From Vitellaria paradoxa (Eukaryota; Streptophyta; Magnoliopsida; Ericales; Sapotaceae), in the NCBI GenBank assembly GCA_019916065.1, contig CM034240.1, forward strand, positions 46,016,026 through 46,080,025: a stretch of DNA of 64,000 nucleotides, written 5' to 3'. The stretch's first letter is position 1; every line of letters begins with the position of its first letter. This document shows, one piece after another, positions 1 to 12,220 of the stretch. The translations under genes were made by a program, and so were the position numbers. The notes beneath the pieces were generated by a model. That model searched no databases. It was not told the origin of the DNA and was given only the letters and a program-made list of their open reading frames with translations.

Positions 1-959
1 TTCAAAACTACCAACACTATTCATACACAAAACACAAATATAAAAAAGTATTAAAAGCAAGTACAATTTCATACATCCCAAAATGAATTTTTTTTTTCAT
101 TTCCAAAATATGTATTAAGTTATATTTTAATTATTTACAGCTTGATCGCTAATTTAATTTTATCATATCAATTTTTCTCCCGAATAAAGTTTGAAATATT
201 ACATTTAGATCTCGTCATATCTCAAAAGTATCCTTCTTGTATCATATTCGAAGTAAAGAATAAAAAATCAAGATGCTCAATACGTGTCATGGCGTATCCG
301 AATTGTATTTGTGTCCCCCCGAGTATCTGATATGAGTGCGGTACCTAATTTGAAGTATCCATGCTTTATATGTTAAAAATTATTTTAATTTTGATAAAAT
401 AATTTAATGAAACAAATAATTTCAGTTTCTTTAAATAAATTATTGAGTTTAATAAATAATATTAATGCAATACATAACTTAGTAAATTATTATTTATGAG
501 ACATAATTTTCATTTAATAAAGTATTTTAATAAAATAAATTATTTTAATAAGTCGTTATTATTTATTGAACATTAATTTCAATTTGAGAAAATAAATAAT
601 TTTAGTCATAAATTAATATTTCAATAGTATTATTTTAATAAAATAAAATAAATTATTTTAACAATAAACTATTAGTTATTAAATATTATTTTGATAAAAT
701 AATTTAATAATTAATTAATTTTCATTTTATTAAATAAATTATTATTTTATAATATAATTATTTATAGGAGAATATTGTTTAAGATTTTATATGGGGTAAA
801 GAAATATTTTATGGGGGTAAGGAGAAAAGATAAAATTTTTTCATTGCCCCCTTACCCACCTCTCTCAGAGTAAAAATTTATCCCCATATAAAGGTAATGT
901 AACGGAGGGTAAAAATTACCCCACTAAAATTACTCTCCATTATCCCCAAAACAAACATC

Positions 960-1895
960 TCCTAAAGTGAAAATCTAAAAATAGCTCACTTTAGGATTAG
1001 GATAATTATTTTTACGCTTAAGTGTGTTTTTAAAATATTTATTTTTGCTAAAAGCAATCTGTTTCTAGGTTAAATCAATTCAGCACTTAAAATGAGCTAA
1101 ACCAATTATAGATACGCAAAATTACCCTCCTAGTAAACGAAGATTGTATTTGTATTTAAGAATTTAAAATTAAGAAAAATTTGTGTTAATTATTTGAAAA
1201 AAATTGCTCAAATATAACTTTGTAATTTTAGATAGGGATTTCATCATGAACTTATAAACGAATGGGGCATTGCCCCCAGAGTAGGCTAACGGTTGCTCAC
1301 GAGCTTGGCCAGCTAGATATGTAGGCACACCCTGGGCATCATGAAGTTAAATAGTTTAACACGATAATATTATAATAGACTTGAGTTATCACATCAAAAT
1401 AATTATTTGAAGACCTTCATAACTATGACTTTATTATTTTAGATAATAGTGGGATCATTACTTTGATACCAATCAAGAAAATTTTCTATATATTATTAAC
1501 ATAAACTAATTCTATCACTTACACATATAAATACAATTTAATCTTAATTAAAGTTCTTGATTTAAACTTCTTAACTATTCAAATAGATTCCAAAGTGTAG
1601 AATTATTTGAATAGTAAAAATATTCAAATCTGTTATGAAATTATAAGAAAAAAGTTTGACATGACTTAAGAAAGGGACACTAAATCCTTTCATATAATAA
1701 TATAAGTTATACACTCAAATAATTACTTGCTATTTTGTTGTAAATTATTTGGCCCATTGTAGCATAATTTTAGCAATTATTATTTCCAAAATTTGTGTTG
1801 GTGATCTCATGTTATTCAAGCATGATCTTCCTTCGGGTATAAATATACTCAATTATATGAACGACTGAAATTGTGTAGTTGCGTTGCGTGTAACT
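960..1895. repeat. Dispersed intergenic segment, copy 1 of 4
   Basis: Non-coding segment that recurs, diverged, at 14876-15735 and 41133-41945, and almost identically at 25258-27772, where a solo LTR interrupts it. In the 15-kb and 41-kb copies it runs directly into a relic glycerol kinase last exon; here it runs into unrelated sequence after about 1900, so this copy has lost the exon. No open reading frame is shared between copies. Confidence 0.7.
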
Positions 1896-1911
1896 AGGCC
1901 TAGTGCTGGCT

Positions 1912-2412
1912 CTAAATATTGTGTCTAAAACAACCATAAGTATAAGGGTATGCGGTGTAGTTTTACCTGATGAGTCTAAGATCGTATCTACAGGAAACTT
2001 TGAGATTGAATACTAAGATTTTCTAAATTCTTCTATCTACTAGTTTCTTTTTAAAAACAGGAAAAGAAAATTTGATTTGGGGTTTTGAAAAGTTTTGATT
2101 TACTAACTACTAAATAAATAAATAAACTAAATTACAACAATTAAATTAAACTAAAATGAAAGCAACAACACTACGCATTCAAGATAATTTAAGATTTTGA
2201 TTCAACCTACAATTCTGGATGGATTCATTACTTCATGATTCGATGTGTTTTTATCTCAGTTTAAGTTTCATGTAAATGAAAAATAAACCCAAAGTTATCT
2301 TTGTGAAAACATTTTTAAATTCCAAAACATGATTTTGAAAACATTTTTAAATTCCAAAACATGATTTTCAAATCTCATTTAGGATTAGAAACCTAGAAAA
2401 TATTATGATATT
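1912..2412. mobile_element. Non-coding retroelement-like fragment (LARD/TRIM style), uncertain
   Basis: Block found here and at 27790-28262 but absent from the paralogous region near 12.9 kb. It contains a phrase near 1980-2000 (a 'cgtatc-acagg' type motif) resembling one I recall from non-autonomous plant LTR elements. No termini or target duplication are visible, so the call is tentative. It joins the repeated segment starting at about 2420. Confidence 0.3.
2305..2368. repeat. 32-bp perfect tandem duplication private to copy A
   Basis: A 32-bp unit beginning gaaaacattt occurs twice head to tail (2305-2336 and 2337-2368). The equivalent place in copy B (around 28180-28215) has a single unit, so this is a gain or loss after the two copies separated, or an assembly difference. 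Confidence 0.85.
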
Positions 2413-2419
2413 TCATTTT

Positions 2420-3910
2420 TAGAGTTGCAATGACTAAGTAGAGTTGATTTTAACTCTGGTGCAAATACACATACATAATTTTTGAAAAAAAATTATTATA
2501 ACTACAAAATATAAACCTAATAAAAGGTCATGTGGAACATGGTCCAATTTAACAAGGGCAAAGAATATTATAAATATAGAGGAAATTTATTAAAAAGATA
2601 TATGAACTATTACATTCTTTTATATACTTTACCTAAATTCCCTTCGTGCATAGTAACTTGACCACTGAAGGTAACTGTGTGCACAATTTAGTTCTCAAAC
2701 CGTATCGACTAAATTTAAGAAGTTTAGTTTATGTTATTTATTTAGTAACAGTTGGTTTAGTTATTTTTTTCATAAAAATAATGGTTATCAGTTTTAGATA
2801 TAGTTTTGAAATTTTAAAACCAAATAAACTGAATTAACCAAATTAAATTTACTTAATATTTAATAAATATATAGTTAATTAACCTAAATATTAACTCCTA
2901 TCAATGATTTTGTTTTTTAAAATCTCAAAAGCCATAGAAAATCAACAAATCATTATAATATTAAATATATATTTTAAATCTCAACTAGCACTTATATGTT
3001 TTTTCAAACTTATATTATAAATAAGATACTTAAATTTATAGCGTATATTACTGAACCGACCATAATTGAATTGATATAATTTAGTTCGATTAATATTCGG
3101 TTAGTACATATTTTTTGATCAGTTTAGTTATTATTTTTTATTTTCAAAATTAATTAATTTAATTATAAAAATTAATATTTTCGAACCATACCGATCATTA
3201 CTCACCCTTAATTGAAGGAGCATTCAGCTAACTCCACCTAGCACATAGTTTTTCACTTGATCACATACAAGCAAAAAGGGTTAAAAGAGGTGTTTGCTGG
3301 CCTAATCAACTAATTGGTCGGTCGAACTTTGACCCTAGTTTGACCCTTAAATAGTAAAATAAAATAAAAAATTTTATAAATGTTCTTACAAACTATTCAC
3401 TTTCTCTCTCTTAATTACACATAAAACATTTTCTTGTCTCTCTCAACTTTAAAGAAACTAGGTCTATATACAAAATTTATCTGTTGGAAAAAAAAAAAAA
3501 AAGAGAAATAAGAGAAATAAATGGTTTCTTTTTGGTGGACTAACTACACTATCAATAAAAAGAAAATTTTAATGAATCTTAAATATAAAAATTTAATAAG
3601 TAATATCAAAGGGCTAGAAAAGTTATCATTGAATAAAAATTTTATACGAAAGGGTCGTCACCTCACCTTAGGCCCCAACTAGAGTTGAGCTTATTCTAAT
3701 GCTAGGGATGAAAAAAATTAGTTAAAATTCAATTTATGAACCAAACGATTCATATTTGGTTTAGAAGGTTCGTGAATGTTTTAAATTTTAATTTATGGGT
3801 TGTGTTTAAAACAAATTTAACCAAGCTAACCAAATTGTCCATATTATAAAAAACTAAATATTAAACTATAAATTGATGAAATATAAATAATATAGATTTA
3901 TGTTTAACAT
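2420..3910. repeat. Old paralogous segment left of the copia insertion (copy A)
   Basis: Aligns by eye with 12944-14575 and with 28267-29749. Non-coding and AT-rich. It ends in aacat (3906-3910), the left target duplication of the copia element. The 12.9-14.6 kb version continues without any element, giving the pre-insertion state. The short open frames here are not conserved between copies and are not genes. Confidence 0.8.
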
Positions 3911-4651
3911 TAAAAATATATGTGTGAAGCGTAATATCAAACAAATATAAACGGAAAACTGAAAGAACACACGAATTAAATGTGGCACCCAAATTAGGAA
4001 AACCACAGATTTCTTTCACTATATAAAACGGGTTACAAAGCGACAACCACAAAGTTATACAATCAAAAAGCACTCGATCTCTTGCATTGAGGCTTTGCTC
4101 GTATTACAACAATAAACCCTCACTAGTGAATGACCAATCCTCAACCCTGATGATAAAAAATCCAAGTGTTTGACGATTTCTAGCTAAGTGAAAAAATTGA
4201 GAATTTCTTATAGTAGTATAGGCAATATGGCTCTCGTTCTCTATATTGAAACCCTAAAAGAGAGGTTCAATATATACTAGTTTCAGAACTCTATTCGAAT
4301 CAGCAATTTCCAAAACAGGATCAACATCTCGTTGAAGCGAGTTTGTCAGCGAGTTTTCAAACATCTTGATATCAATTTTGTTTTCCCTAGTGAATTAGCC
4401 AATGAGTGATCCAGCGAGCTTACATATTTGCATGACTTCTATATTGGACTTCCCAGTGACTAAGCTAGTGATTCTAGCGAGTTTCCCAACAACGAGTTAG
4501 ACTTGAACACTGTCCTTCTTGAACTTTTTAGCTACTTAAATAACTCAACAACAAGTTTATATGCTAAGACCACTCAGCCACTATCTAAGTATACAGACTC
4601 AATGAGTACTCATTGGATTATTCACGGTTTATCAATCTCTAAAAACTAACA
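3911..4651 (-). mobile_element. 3' LTR of SIRE-type copia element (copy A)
   Basis: A 741-bp repeat matching the LTRs at 29750-30484 and 38776-39517. In sense (minus) orientation it starts TGTTAG. Its other end reads TA on the plus strand where the right LTR keeps TG, one mutated terminal base. It is flanked outside by aacat and inside by a polypurine tract. The 5' LTR of this copy is not present because the assembly gap intervenes. Confidence 0.9.
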
Positions 4652-4663
4652 ATCTCCCCTTTT
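4652..4663 (-). other. Polypurine tract of the copy A element
   Basis: On the minus strand aaaaggggagat lies directly before the LTR start TGTTAG, where plus-strand DNA synthesis is primed in LTR retrotransposons. The same tract is at 30485-30496 in copy B. Confidence 0.8.
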
Positions 4664-5101
4664 GGCAATACTGTGACAAAACCAATGCACAAAACACCAT
4701 AAAGTCCCTATTACAAAATATAAACCCAACAACCCAACAAAAAATTGTAGTGCTTTGAATGATATACTTGTATTTTTGAAACACTCAAGTAAATGGTTAA
4801 AATCATCATATGTAAAATGAGTTAAATGAGCTTGTAAATAGTAATTAACAATATCAAAATAAAATAAACCAACATAAACAAACATAAGTAACATCCAACA
4901 TCCAACCAAGCTGTAAAATCAAATAAAACATAAACAATGCTTCCATCTAATAATAACCCATTAAAATAACCAAAGTACATGTCAAAAAAAACCAACCATC
5001 CCTGAATAAGTACATGTCAGAATAAGTCAAATATAAGTCAAAATAAGTCAAAAGCAAAATATCCAACTATTCATGTCTCTCTTCTTTTTGTCACAGTATG
5101 A

Positions 5102-6450
5102 TCAGGAGTACATATCATCATTAGCACAACCCCTATCATCTACAGAGCCAATAACCTCAGCATGATCAGCCACAGGCTTCGTATGTGTAGCTCTTGGTCC
5201 AAAAGGCTGCCCACCTCCAAACATCGGTTGCAACCAGTGAAAAATAGCACTCTGCATCTCCTCAATGCATCCTAGTTGAGCTCGAGTCTTAGTCTCGAAG
5301 ATAATTTGCCTCATCTTAAGATGATCTAATGTAATGCCAAGTGAATGCAAGTCATATGCTGGAGGCACCGAAGAAGGTCCAGCATCTAAAGTAAATGCTG
5401 GTGCAGAAATGAACATGGGTTCTTGCTGAAATAGAGGAGGTGGAGTTGGCATGAACTCATCTGGAGATGGCATAAAAGTACCAGGATTATCAGGCATAGA
5501 AGTCGGAGCTCACTGGGAGGACGTAGTAAGTATAGACTCGGCTGTAAAGGTAGATCATTGAGCCCCCCCTCTTCCATACGGATGAACTATCAATGCACCG
5601 AGCCATTTTCATAGTCACATAATTATCTGGAACCGATGCCTCAAACTTTTATAAAGATGTGTGATAAGAACACTGAAATGAAGTAGAGCTCGAAAACTCT
5701 GAAATGACTGAAAAGTAATGATCAACCAGAAGATAAGGTATGGCACGCTAAAAGAACGAGTGACAAGAATAGTATGCATAATGTGTGCGCACCTCTCAGT
5801 GACCTCAGACTCATTCTTGCTCGGATCAATGGAATGGCAAGTAAACAAATGGAGCATCTTGGCATCGGCAGTCAAGACTCTATGAGGCATAACCTCACCA
5901 AGCCACTGCCTCTGCATACCTCAAGAAAGAACAAAGGCCATCTCTCCCTTAGATGGACCATTTCTATCACATCCTACATAGAAATCAATATGTGTGGGAA
6001 TAGTAATGCCAAGGTACATCCTTACGATCTCTGGAGACACGATAATATGCTTGGACCAAACAAATGTGTGAAATACTAGATTATCAACGTCAATACCATG
6101 CATGTTCGCATAGAACTCGCGAATAAGAATAGGAATAGCACAGTCCTGAAAGGGTCTAGAACCTTAGAATGAGGCAAATTGGAAGAGACCCGATGCCTCG
6201 AAGCGTGGCTGAAGATTCGAAAAATGCTCTAGAAATAATTCTCTCTCTATATGGAGAGGATGAACAGAAGATAGGGAATCATAAGAGTCCTGACAATCTT
6301 TATTTCTAAAACGAATGTGTCATAGTTTGGTAGAGGATTTTGAACAGGTGTAGGTGATCTTGGAGAGTGAACAGGAGGGAGACTCGACTCACCAATCTTA
6401 GAATCAGAAGAGGATAGAAACCTGACAATGTGGTTGGCCCGTTGCCTCAT
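5102..6450 (-). pseudogene. Env-like / plant transposon-protein domain region of copia element (copy A)
   Basis: Between pol and the 3' LTR, where SIRE/Maximus elements carry an extra env-like ORF. Read from 6450 down: a Ser/Pro-rich start, a stretch containing REFYANMHG and a DFYVG-type block typical of the 'putative plant transposon protein' domain as I recall it, a hydrophobic segment, and a Pro/Met-rich tail ending in an intact 131-codon frame (5102-5497). Frames are broken by stops and indels, so it is not expressible as one protein. Copy B has the same region (30921-32264), with a longer open frame across the middle. The role of this domain is not established; 'env' reflects position only. 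Confidence 0.65.
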
Positions 6451-7919
6451 CCAACGTAGACAAGACGGTTAAGCCTGAGCTTAAGACTAAGCTCGGGTAT
6501 TGTATCTTAGTTTCATGAACACACCTAGATAAATAGACAATAGACAAGAAAACAAACGAACCCAAAATAAGACCAACTACAAAGCCATGCTCTGTGACTA
6601 GGATTCAGAACAATAGAATGAAAATAAGAAACAAAATCACCTAAAAAGATTGGGGCAGGAATGAAAGAAAGCAAAAATTTAAGAAACCCACAGTGCTAGA
6701 GAATCAAATAGTCCAAAAATGAAGGCTAGAATACCTCTAATCAAATACCAGGTCATGAAATGGCGCTGTATCGACATACATGAAAAAGACGAATTGAGAC
6801 GAATTGAGACACACAAGTTTGGTTTGTAAGTCTAAAAAGATAGTTGAGTAAAAAAGAAAAACAAAAAACCAAACTCCTCGCGGGGTGAAGGTCCCAGCGA
6901 CTTACCCAGCAAGGAGCTACAATCCAAAAAGACAGACACTGCCAATTTCCTAGCCAAACCCAGTGAGCTTAAGAACTTATTAAACTTTTACTAAGGAAGT
7001 GTGCCAAAAATAAATAAATAATCCAAAAAAAATAAAGTAAAAACAAGTTAAACTAATTCATAACAAAATTAGAAATAATTAAACTTTAGTAGATCAATTT
7101 AATTATGAATTCACATTTAAATCTCCTCACACACTATTTAATATTATTATTGGAGATTAAAAAAATAAACTAAACATGCACCAAGGATGAATTGAAATAC
7201 ATAAATTCCCTTAGCATAATTCCATATATAATGCTCAAGGTTATATAAGTGATATTCTAAGTGCACGTGTGAACTAAGAATCATCAAAGCAAATACAGTG
7301 GAACATAAATTTATAAATGCTGGGATAGAACGAGTTCCAAGACCATATGTTGCAATTGGGCAAAAAATTATAAAGAAATTTACCATTTCAACTTATATCT
7401 CTCCATTTTTTTGGTGCAATCTATTGTGCATGATGGCTTTCACACGTTTATGAGTAAGTAACTTTTCCCTTAAATCATCATTTCTCAGAGGGTGGTTATT
7501 TTGATAACCGACATATCGTTAAGGGCTTCTCACTGGTCCCATCGATGGCCCTTTTCACGCTTTTTTCTTCCTAAACCCAAAATTTACTTAAAGATAAAGA
7601 GAAGAATTCAATCCGACAGATGTAAAAATAGTGTGACATTGTACCAAGTAAGAATCAATCTTATGTTTTAATCAATTTAGAGAATCACAAACATAACAAG
7701 ATATGCAATGTGGTGTTATGAGAAAGAAAATTAAGCAAAGCAAGTAACATACGTTAATGATGTTCGATCCATTATTCTAAAATTCTAAAAAATGCAATTA
7801 AGAATAGTATATGATAGATAAAATGTACCTTCATAATTTTTCATGCTCCTCCTCAGCGCAAGTTACTTTATTTTTTAAATAAACAAAATTTAAGAAATGG
7901 CACACATACCTAAAGAAGT

Positions 7920-9520
7920 TCGAAAAGGATTCAACCTATAGCGGTCAAAGGCTTGGTGAAGAGGTCAATAAGTTGAAGGTTAATTTGAACATGTTCTAGA
8001 TTGATGGTATTGTCTTCAAACAAGATCACAAATAAAATGGCATCAAATATCAATGTGCTAAGTTCGAGAGTGTTGGACAGGGTTTTTAGAGATACTAATA
8101 GCACTATTATTGTCACAATATAATGTCCTGAAACTTGTTCAACTCCATAGTTAGCAAGCATTTGCTGCATCCATAGGAGTTGAGTGCAACAAGTTCCAGT
8201 AGCTATATATGCAGCCTCACAAAGTAGAAAGAGATATAGAATTTTATTTTTTACTATGCCAGGTTTGTAAGGTTATTACCTATATAGAACAACCACCAGA
8301 GGTAACTCTTCCTAGCATCTACATTCCCCGCCCAATCAGTATCAGAATATCCAACAAGTCAAATGAGTATCATTAGAAAACCAAATACCATGCTCAACAA
8401 TTCTATTTACCTATTTAATGATTTTTTTTACAACTTGTATAGAAATTCTTTAGGAGAAAACTGATATCTAGCACAAGTCCAACACTGAAAGTACTACCAA
8501 GATGACTAGCAATTAAGTACAACAACTCCTTATTATGCATCTATACATGGTTTTCATTTATAGGTTTACTAGATTTATCTTTAGATATTTTGTATTTGTA
8601 CTCATAGGGTTCTTAGCATGTTTAGCATTATTCATACCAAATTTCTTAATAAGATCCCTAGCATACTTAGACTGGAAATGAATATACCATCATCATTTCT
8701 TAACTTGTAAGCCTAAAAAAAATATTTAATTCCACCATCATACTCATCTCAAAGTTATTTTTCATGTGATCACCAAAATTTATGAGCCATAAATCACTAA
8801 TAGATCCAAACACTATATATCCACATATATTTGAACATTAAAGATGTGCTTAGACGAAGTGTTTTCAAAAAAAGTATTTTATCTACAGTGCCTCTAGTAA
8901 AAACAGATTGAGTAGAAACACTTGTGAGTCTAGCATACCATGCTAGTAAGTGCTTATTTATAAACCATACAAAGCCTTTTTTCAATTTATACACATGGTT
9001 TGAATGTGTGGATCAACATAGCCTTTACGTTTGCTAACATAACCCTTTTCTTTTAAAATCCATTTAGCAACGCACCTTTGACATCCATTTGAAAAAAATT
9101 AATTTTGAGAAAACATGTCATTGCAACAAAATTCTAATGTATTCAAGTTGAACAACTGGTGCAAAGGTTTTCAAAATCAATTCCCTCAATTTGTGTGTAA
9201 CCTTGTGCAACTAACCTGGCTTTGTTTCTAGTAACAGCCCATATTCATCAGTTTTCATGTGAGGAACGTGGAATTAGGGTCCAAATATCATTCCTAACAA
9301 ACTGTCCAAGTTCTTCTCGCATAGCAGATTACCAAAATTCACTGCTTAAAGCTTCTTTGAAATTTTTAGGTTTTGTGGATAAGACATAACGCATATAACT
9401 TACCTCATTTTGTATTTGATATCTTGTCTTCATCCCATCTTTAACATCCTCAAGCACTTATGATATAGGATGGTTTAGCTTTACTCTTGAGGATGGCTAC
9501 AACAAATCTTTCACTTTACT
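7920..9520 (-). pseudogene. Copia reverse transcriptase / RNase H region, broken (copy A)
   Basis: Minus-strand remains of the C-terminal half of Ty1/copia pol. The end of RNase H is recognisable near 7931-8170 (LIDLFTKPL at the C terminus, the usual end of copia polyproteins). The reverse transcriptase active-site region lies near 8811-8836, where the YVDD box is disrupted by a one-base deletion. Many stops and frame changes. Spacer 6450-7920 between this and the env-like region shows no recognisable domain. Confidence 0.75.
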
Positions 9521-9532
9521 TTGGACAGTTTG

Positions 9533-10310
9533 TTAATTTTCTCTTGATGGCTTATTGTCTCCAAGTTCTTCTTTATCTTCTCTTTCATTTTCATTAGGAA
9601 TCAAGAGGTTGCTATCGATCTCGTGTTCTTCAATATCTTCCAATCCATCGCTCATAAGGTAGTTGTGCCAATTCTGAGGTACACCCTTTGCTATGTAACA
9701 TGCATATTTACTACCTCTACCCAAAATTTCTTATATAATATTTTTCCATGGAGCATGATGCCGGCCATCTCTCTGAAGGACTCAATTTTTCCTTTCTATT
9801 ACACATTTCTGTGTGGAGTCTTAAGAATTGAGAACTCATGTTTAATTCCCTATTTATCACAAAAGTTAGCATATTTTGAGTTCTCAAATTCTCTACCATG
9901 ATTTGTATGGATTCTCGTGATGCATCCAATTTTCCTTTGCTTTTCCTATTATAATCTTAAACATAAAGATTTGAAAGAGTTAAATGAATCAGATTTTTCA
10001 ACAAGAAACTCAACCCATGTAAATATGGTATAATCATCAACCATCACAATAATGCAGGACTTACCAACAATGCTTTGAGTGCGTGTGGGTCCCATCAAGT
10101 CAATGTGCATTAGATAAAGAGGATTCTTAGTCCTCAGACTTGTTACATTTTTATGTGGAGTTCTTGTTTGTTTACCAAGTTGACAAGGTCCACACACAGT
10201 CTTATGGTCATTATTCATCAAAGGTAAATCTCTAATGGTCTATGCCTTGGCTAATTTTAAAAGATCATGGAAATTAATATGACCAAGACATTGGTGTCAC
10301 AATTCAGTAT
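9533..10310 (-). pseudogene. Copia GAG-pre-integrase and integrase core, broken (copy A)
   Basis: Reading from 10310 down: an LGHINFHDLL pre-integrase block, a zinc-binding CGPCQLGKQ block, then HIDLMGP with the first catalytic Asp and the VDDYTIFTWVEFL block, all in the 90-codon frame 9949-10221. Beyond it, near 9897-9918, the second catalytic Asp position reads Asn (HTNHGREF), followed by an in-frame stop. Homologous to 35345-36110 in copy B with the same lesions, so the damage predates the duplication. The rest of the element (coiled region, gag, 5' LTR) is lost to the gap. Confidence 0.85.
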
Positions 10311-10612
10311 CACTCAAGGTGGCTGAATTATACACTATACCACTAGAATTCCAACATAGTAATTATCACGCATAATTGGTTCTCATTAGAGTTCAAAATC
10401 TTACATTCATTTTTAGAAAAATGAACTGCATGCTTGGCATCACATGGCTGACTAATGCTTCTAATGTTTGCCTTTAATCTTTCGACGTAAAGTAAATTTT
10501 TTAAATATTTAAAACCAAGAGTAGAGATTTCACCTCTACTTTCACAACAGATATGGAGGCTTGATTTGTAGGATCTAAAAGTTGAGTTGAAGCCTTCACA
10601 AATGCTTTTGGA

Positions 10613-10712
10613 NNNNNNNNNNNNNNNNNNNNNNNNNNNNNNNNNNNNNNNNNNNNNNNNNNNNNNNNNNNNNNNNNNNNNNNNNNNNNNNNNNNNNNNN
10701 NNNNNNNNNNNN
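10613..10712. other. Assembly gap of exactly 100 N
   Basis: One hundred Ns, the conventional placeholder for a gap of unknown size. The left flank stops inside the copia element at the point equivalent to 36420. The right flank begins at the point equivalent to 63851. If these belong to consecutive tandem units, the gap hides the counterpart of 36421-63850, about 27.4 kb, including RLP exons and a glycerol kinase copy. Confidence 0.99.
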
Positions 10713-10862
10713 CATTCTTAATAATTTTAGGCTTCTTTTATTTTTTTTCTCTTCTACTCTTGGAACCAATAAAGGAGATAAAAATAAAATAAAATAAAAT
10801 ATCTCCCTCTCCATCCAAACGAAGCCTATTCCATAGAGAGAGTGTTTGATTGGTTAAAAAGT
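10713..10862. repeat. 150-bp segment repeated at the window's right end
   Basis: Matches 63851-64000 with one visible single-base length difference (ccatag against ccactag). The match is cut only by the gap on the left and the window end on the right, so the true repeat is longer. It lies in the presumed first intron of an RLP gene in both places. Confidence 0.95.
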
Positions 10863-11004
10863 ATAATAAAAATACAAAAATTTGATGTAAACATAATATG
10901 TAGTAAATTTAATTGGAAGAAGTATCCAAAAAAAAGTAAAAATTGGTAAATTTTAATGGTTTTGACTAACCAAATATCTCATGACTATGTTTTGAGGGAT
11001 TAGA

Positions 11005-11247
11005 TGATGGGGTATAAGTAATATTATAGGATAATATATGGGATTGGATATAACTTGAGATTAATTTTTTATGTAGGATTTTTTTTTTTTTGTGTTTGTT
11101 GGTAGGATATAAAGTAAGAGAAAAAATATGACTTGATATGAGATGTGATAAGAAATAATTTAGACTTTTAGATTTTGGCGAAAACAATTTAGAGATGGGG
11201 TATAAGTAATACCATATCTCCCTAGTATTACTTATCTCTCATTTTTA
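11005..11247. mobile_element. MITE-like element with imperfect terminal inverted repeats
   Basis: Starts atggggtataagtaata near 11008 and ends in the near-inverse tagtattacttatctctcat around 11225-11246, about 16 of 20 positions matching. The first motif recurs directly at 11195-11211. No protein-coding content. It lies just inside the presumed first intron of the RLP exon at 11344-11729. No clear target duplication, so the family is not assigned. Confidence 0.4.
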
Positions 11248-11343
11248 GGATATAAAGTATCTAAAATTGTAATATACTAACCATAATAAAATTAAAATTA
11301 CATTAATACCCCAAACAAACATTGCCCATGTGTTTTCAATTAC

Positions 11344-11729
11344 CAGTAATTTAAACACATAACTCAAATTGAGGCTTCGGAGCTCTTTAAAAGGAACAAA
11401 GACCGACACATTTAAATAGCAATAGCTCGTCCAGTTTTCTGAAATTATAGTCAGATTATAGAGAGATAGCACCGTCACGTGGCCCGTGGTGCGATCGCAC
11501 CCGACCCTCTCCCAACGACAGCAGTCGATAGTCTCGGGGTGCTCCACCCAGGTTGGGAGGAGAGGGTCTCCGTGAGCGGGAGGAGTGCAATTGGAATTCA
11601 GGAGTAACTCTTGTTTGAGTTGCAAAAGACCCATCCTCTCTTCCTCAAAGCAACCATTGTATCCTCTCACTTGAATCAAAACTATCACCACCGCCCACAA
11701 ACCCAACTTCCCTAAACAAACCCTTCCAT
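11344..11729 (-). CDS. First exon of an LRR receptor-like protein (partial gene, frameshifted start)
   Basis: Encodes a short hydrophobic leader (GLWAVVIVLIQVRGYNG) followed by the N-terminal LRR cap of plant LRR receptors (CFEEERMGLLQLKQ, then an LPTWV block, CCRWERVGCD and TGHVTVLSL), so the product would be secreted or plasma-membrane anchored. A GT donor fits at 11342-11343 after the LRSLNLSY block. The best ATG (11727-11729) is one base out of frame with the leader because of a missing T in a T run near 11719; this is either a true null mutation or a consensus error. The remaining exons would lie to the left, beyond the gap. In the equivalent gene at 53628-60292 the first exon lies outside the window, so this is probably its counterpart in the neighbouring unit. 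Family: multi-exon RLPs of the Arabidopsis RLP13/14/15/56 type. Confidence 0.75.
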
Positions 11730-11793
11730 GTTAAACAAATCTGGCCGGTTTTGAAATTGCAATTTGTTATCAAAATGAGGCACAAACGCCCAT

Positions 11794-11805
11794 CTATATA
11801 TATAG
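11794..11805 (-). promoter_or_regulatory. TATA-box candidate for the RLP exon
   Basis: The palindromic ctatatatatag sits about 65 bp upstream of the candidate ATG at 11729, a plausible place for a TATA box given a short 5' UTR. A longer TA run (11847-11868) lies further upstream and is probably only a microsatellite. Confidence 0.4.
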
Positions 11806-12220
11806 TTTCTAAGAGGCTGCTTGGATGACTTTTTCTTTAGTTTGTATATATATATATATATATATTTTCCGTGGCTTTTGAACCAAAATTTTATTTTCTT
11901 AACTACCAAAAAAAAATTATTTTCTTTTTATTTTAGGCCTTTTGGTATGCTTTCTGATTTTTTATTTAAAAATTAAAAAATACTAAAGAACTACTTGAGT
12001 GTAAATGATAACTTTTTTTTTGTAATTTTTATATTTAAAAATTTTATTTTATACTTTTTAATTATAAGAATTCAAGCCGTAACATCCACAGCAAGCAACG
12101 TCTGGAAAAGAAAAAGCAATTGCCCTCAAAAAGCAATTGACCGGATTATTTTTAATGGACCTCCTTATGGTCATGGCTCAGAAGTCATCAGATGACTCCA
12201 CTGTCAAAAAGAAGTGGGAT

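Larger units (their letters stand above)
1..10612. repeat. Large duplication, copy A (partner 24303-36420)
   Basis: The first bases of the window recur at 24303, and colinearity holds until the sequence stops at the gap; the last bases before the Ns match 36420. By eye the copies differ by scattered substitutions and small indels, many in homopolymers, plus one 1.6-kb insertion present only in B. Inside are a dispersed segment (960-1895), a non-coding retroelement-like piece (1912-2412), an old paralogous segment (2420-3910) and the left part of a copia element (3911 onward). Stretch 360-780 is low-complexity A/T sequence with no gene. Confidence 0.95.

Noticed and set aside
360..780. Scaffold attachment or origin-like AT region
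   Set aside because: Only low-complexity A/T sequence, common across the window; no specific motif to support a function.
5102..5497. Stand-alone proline-rich gene
   Set aside because: Present identically placed in both copies of a dead copia element, between pol and the 3' LTR; it is part of the element.
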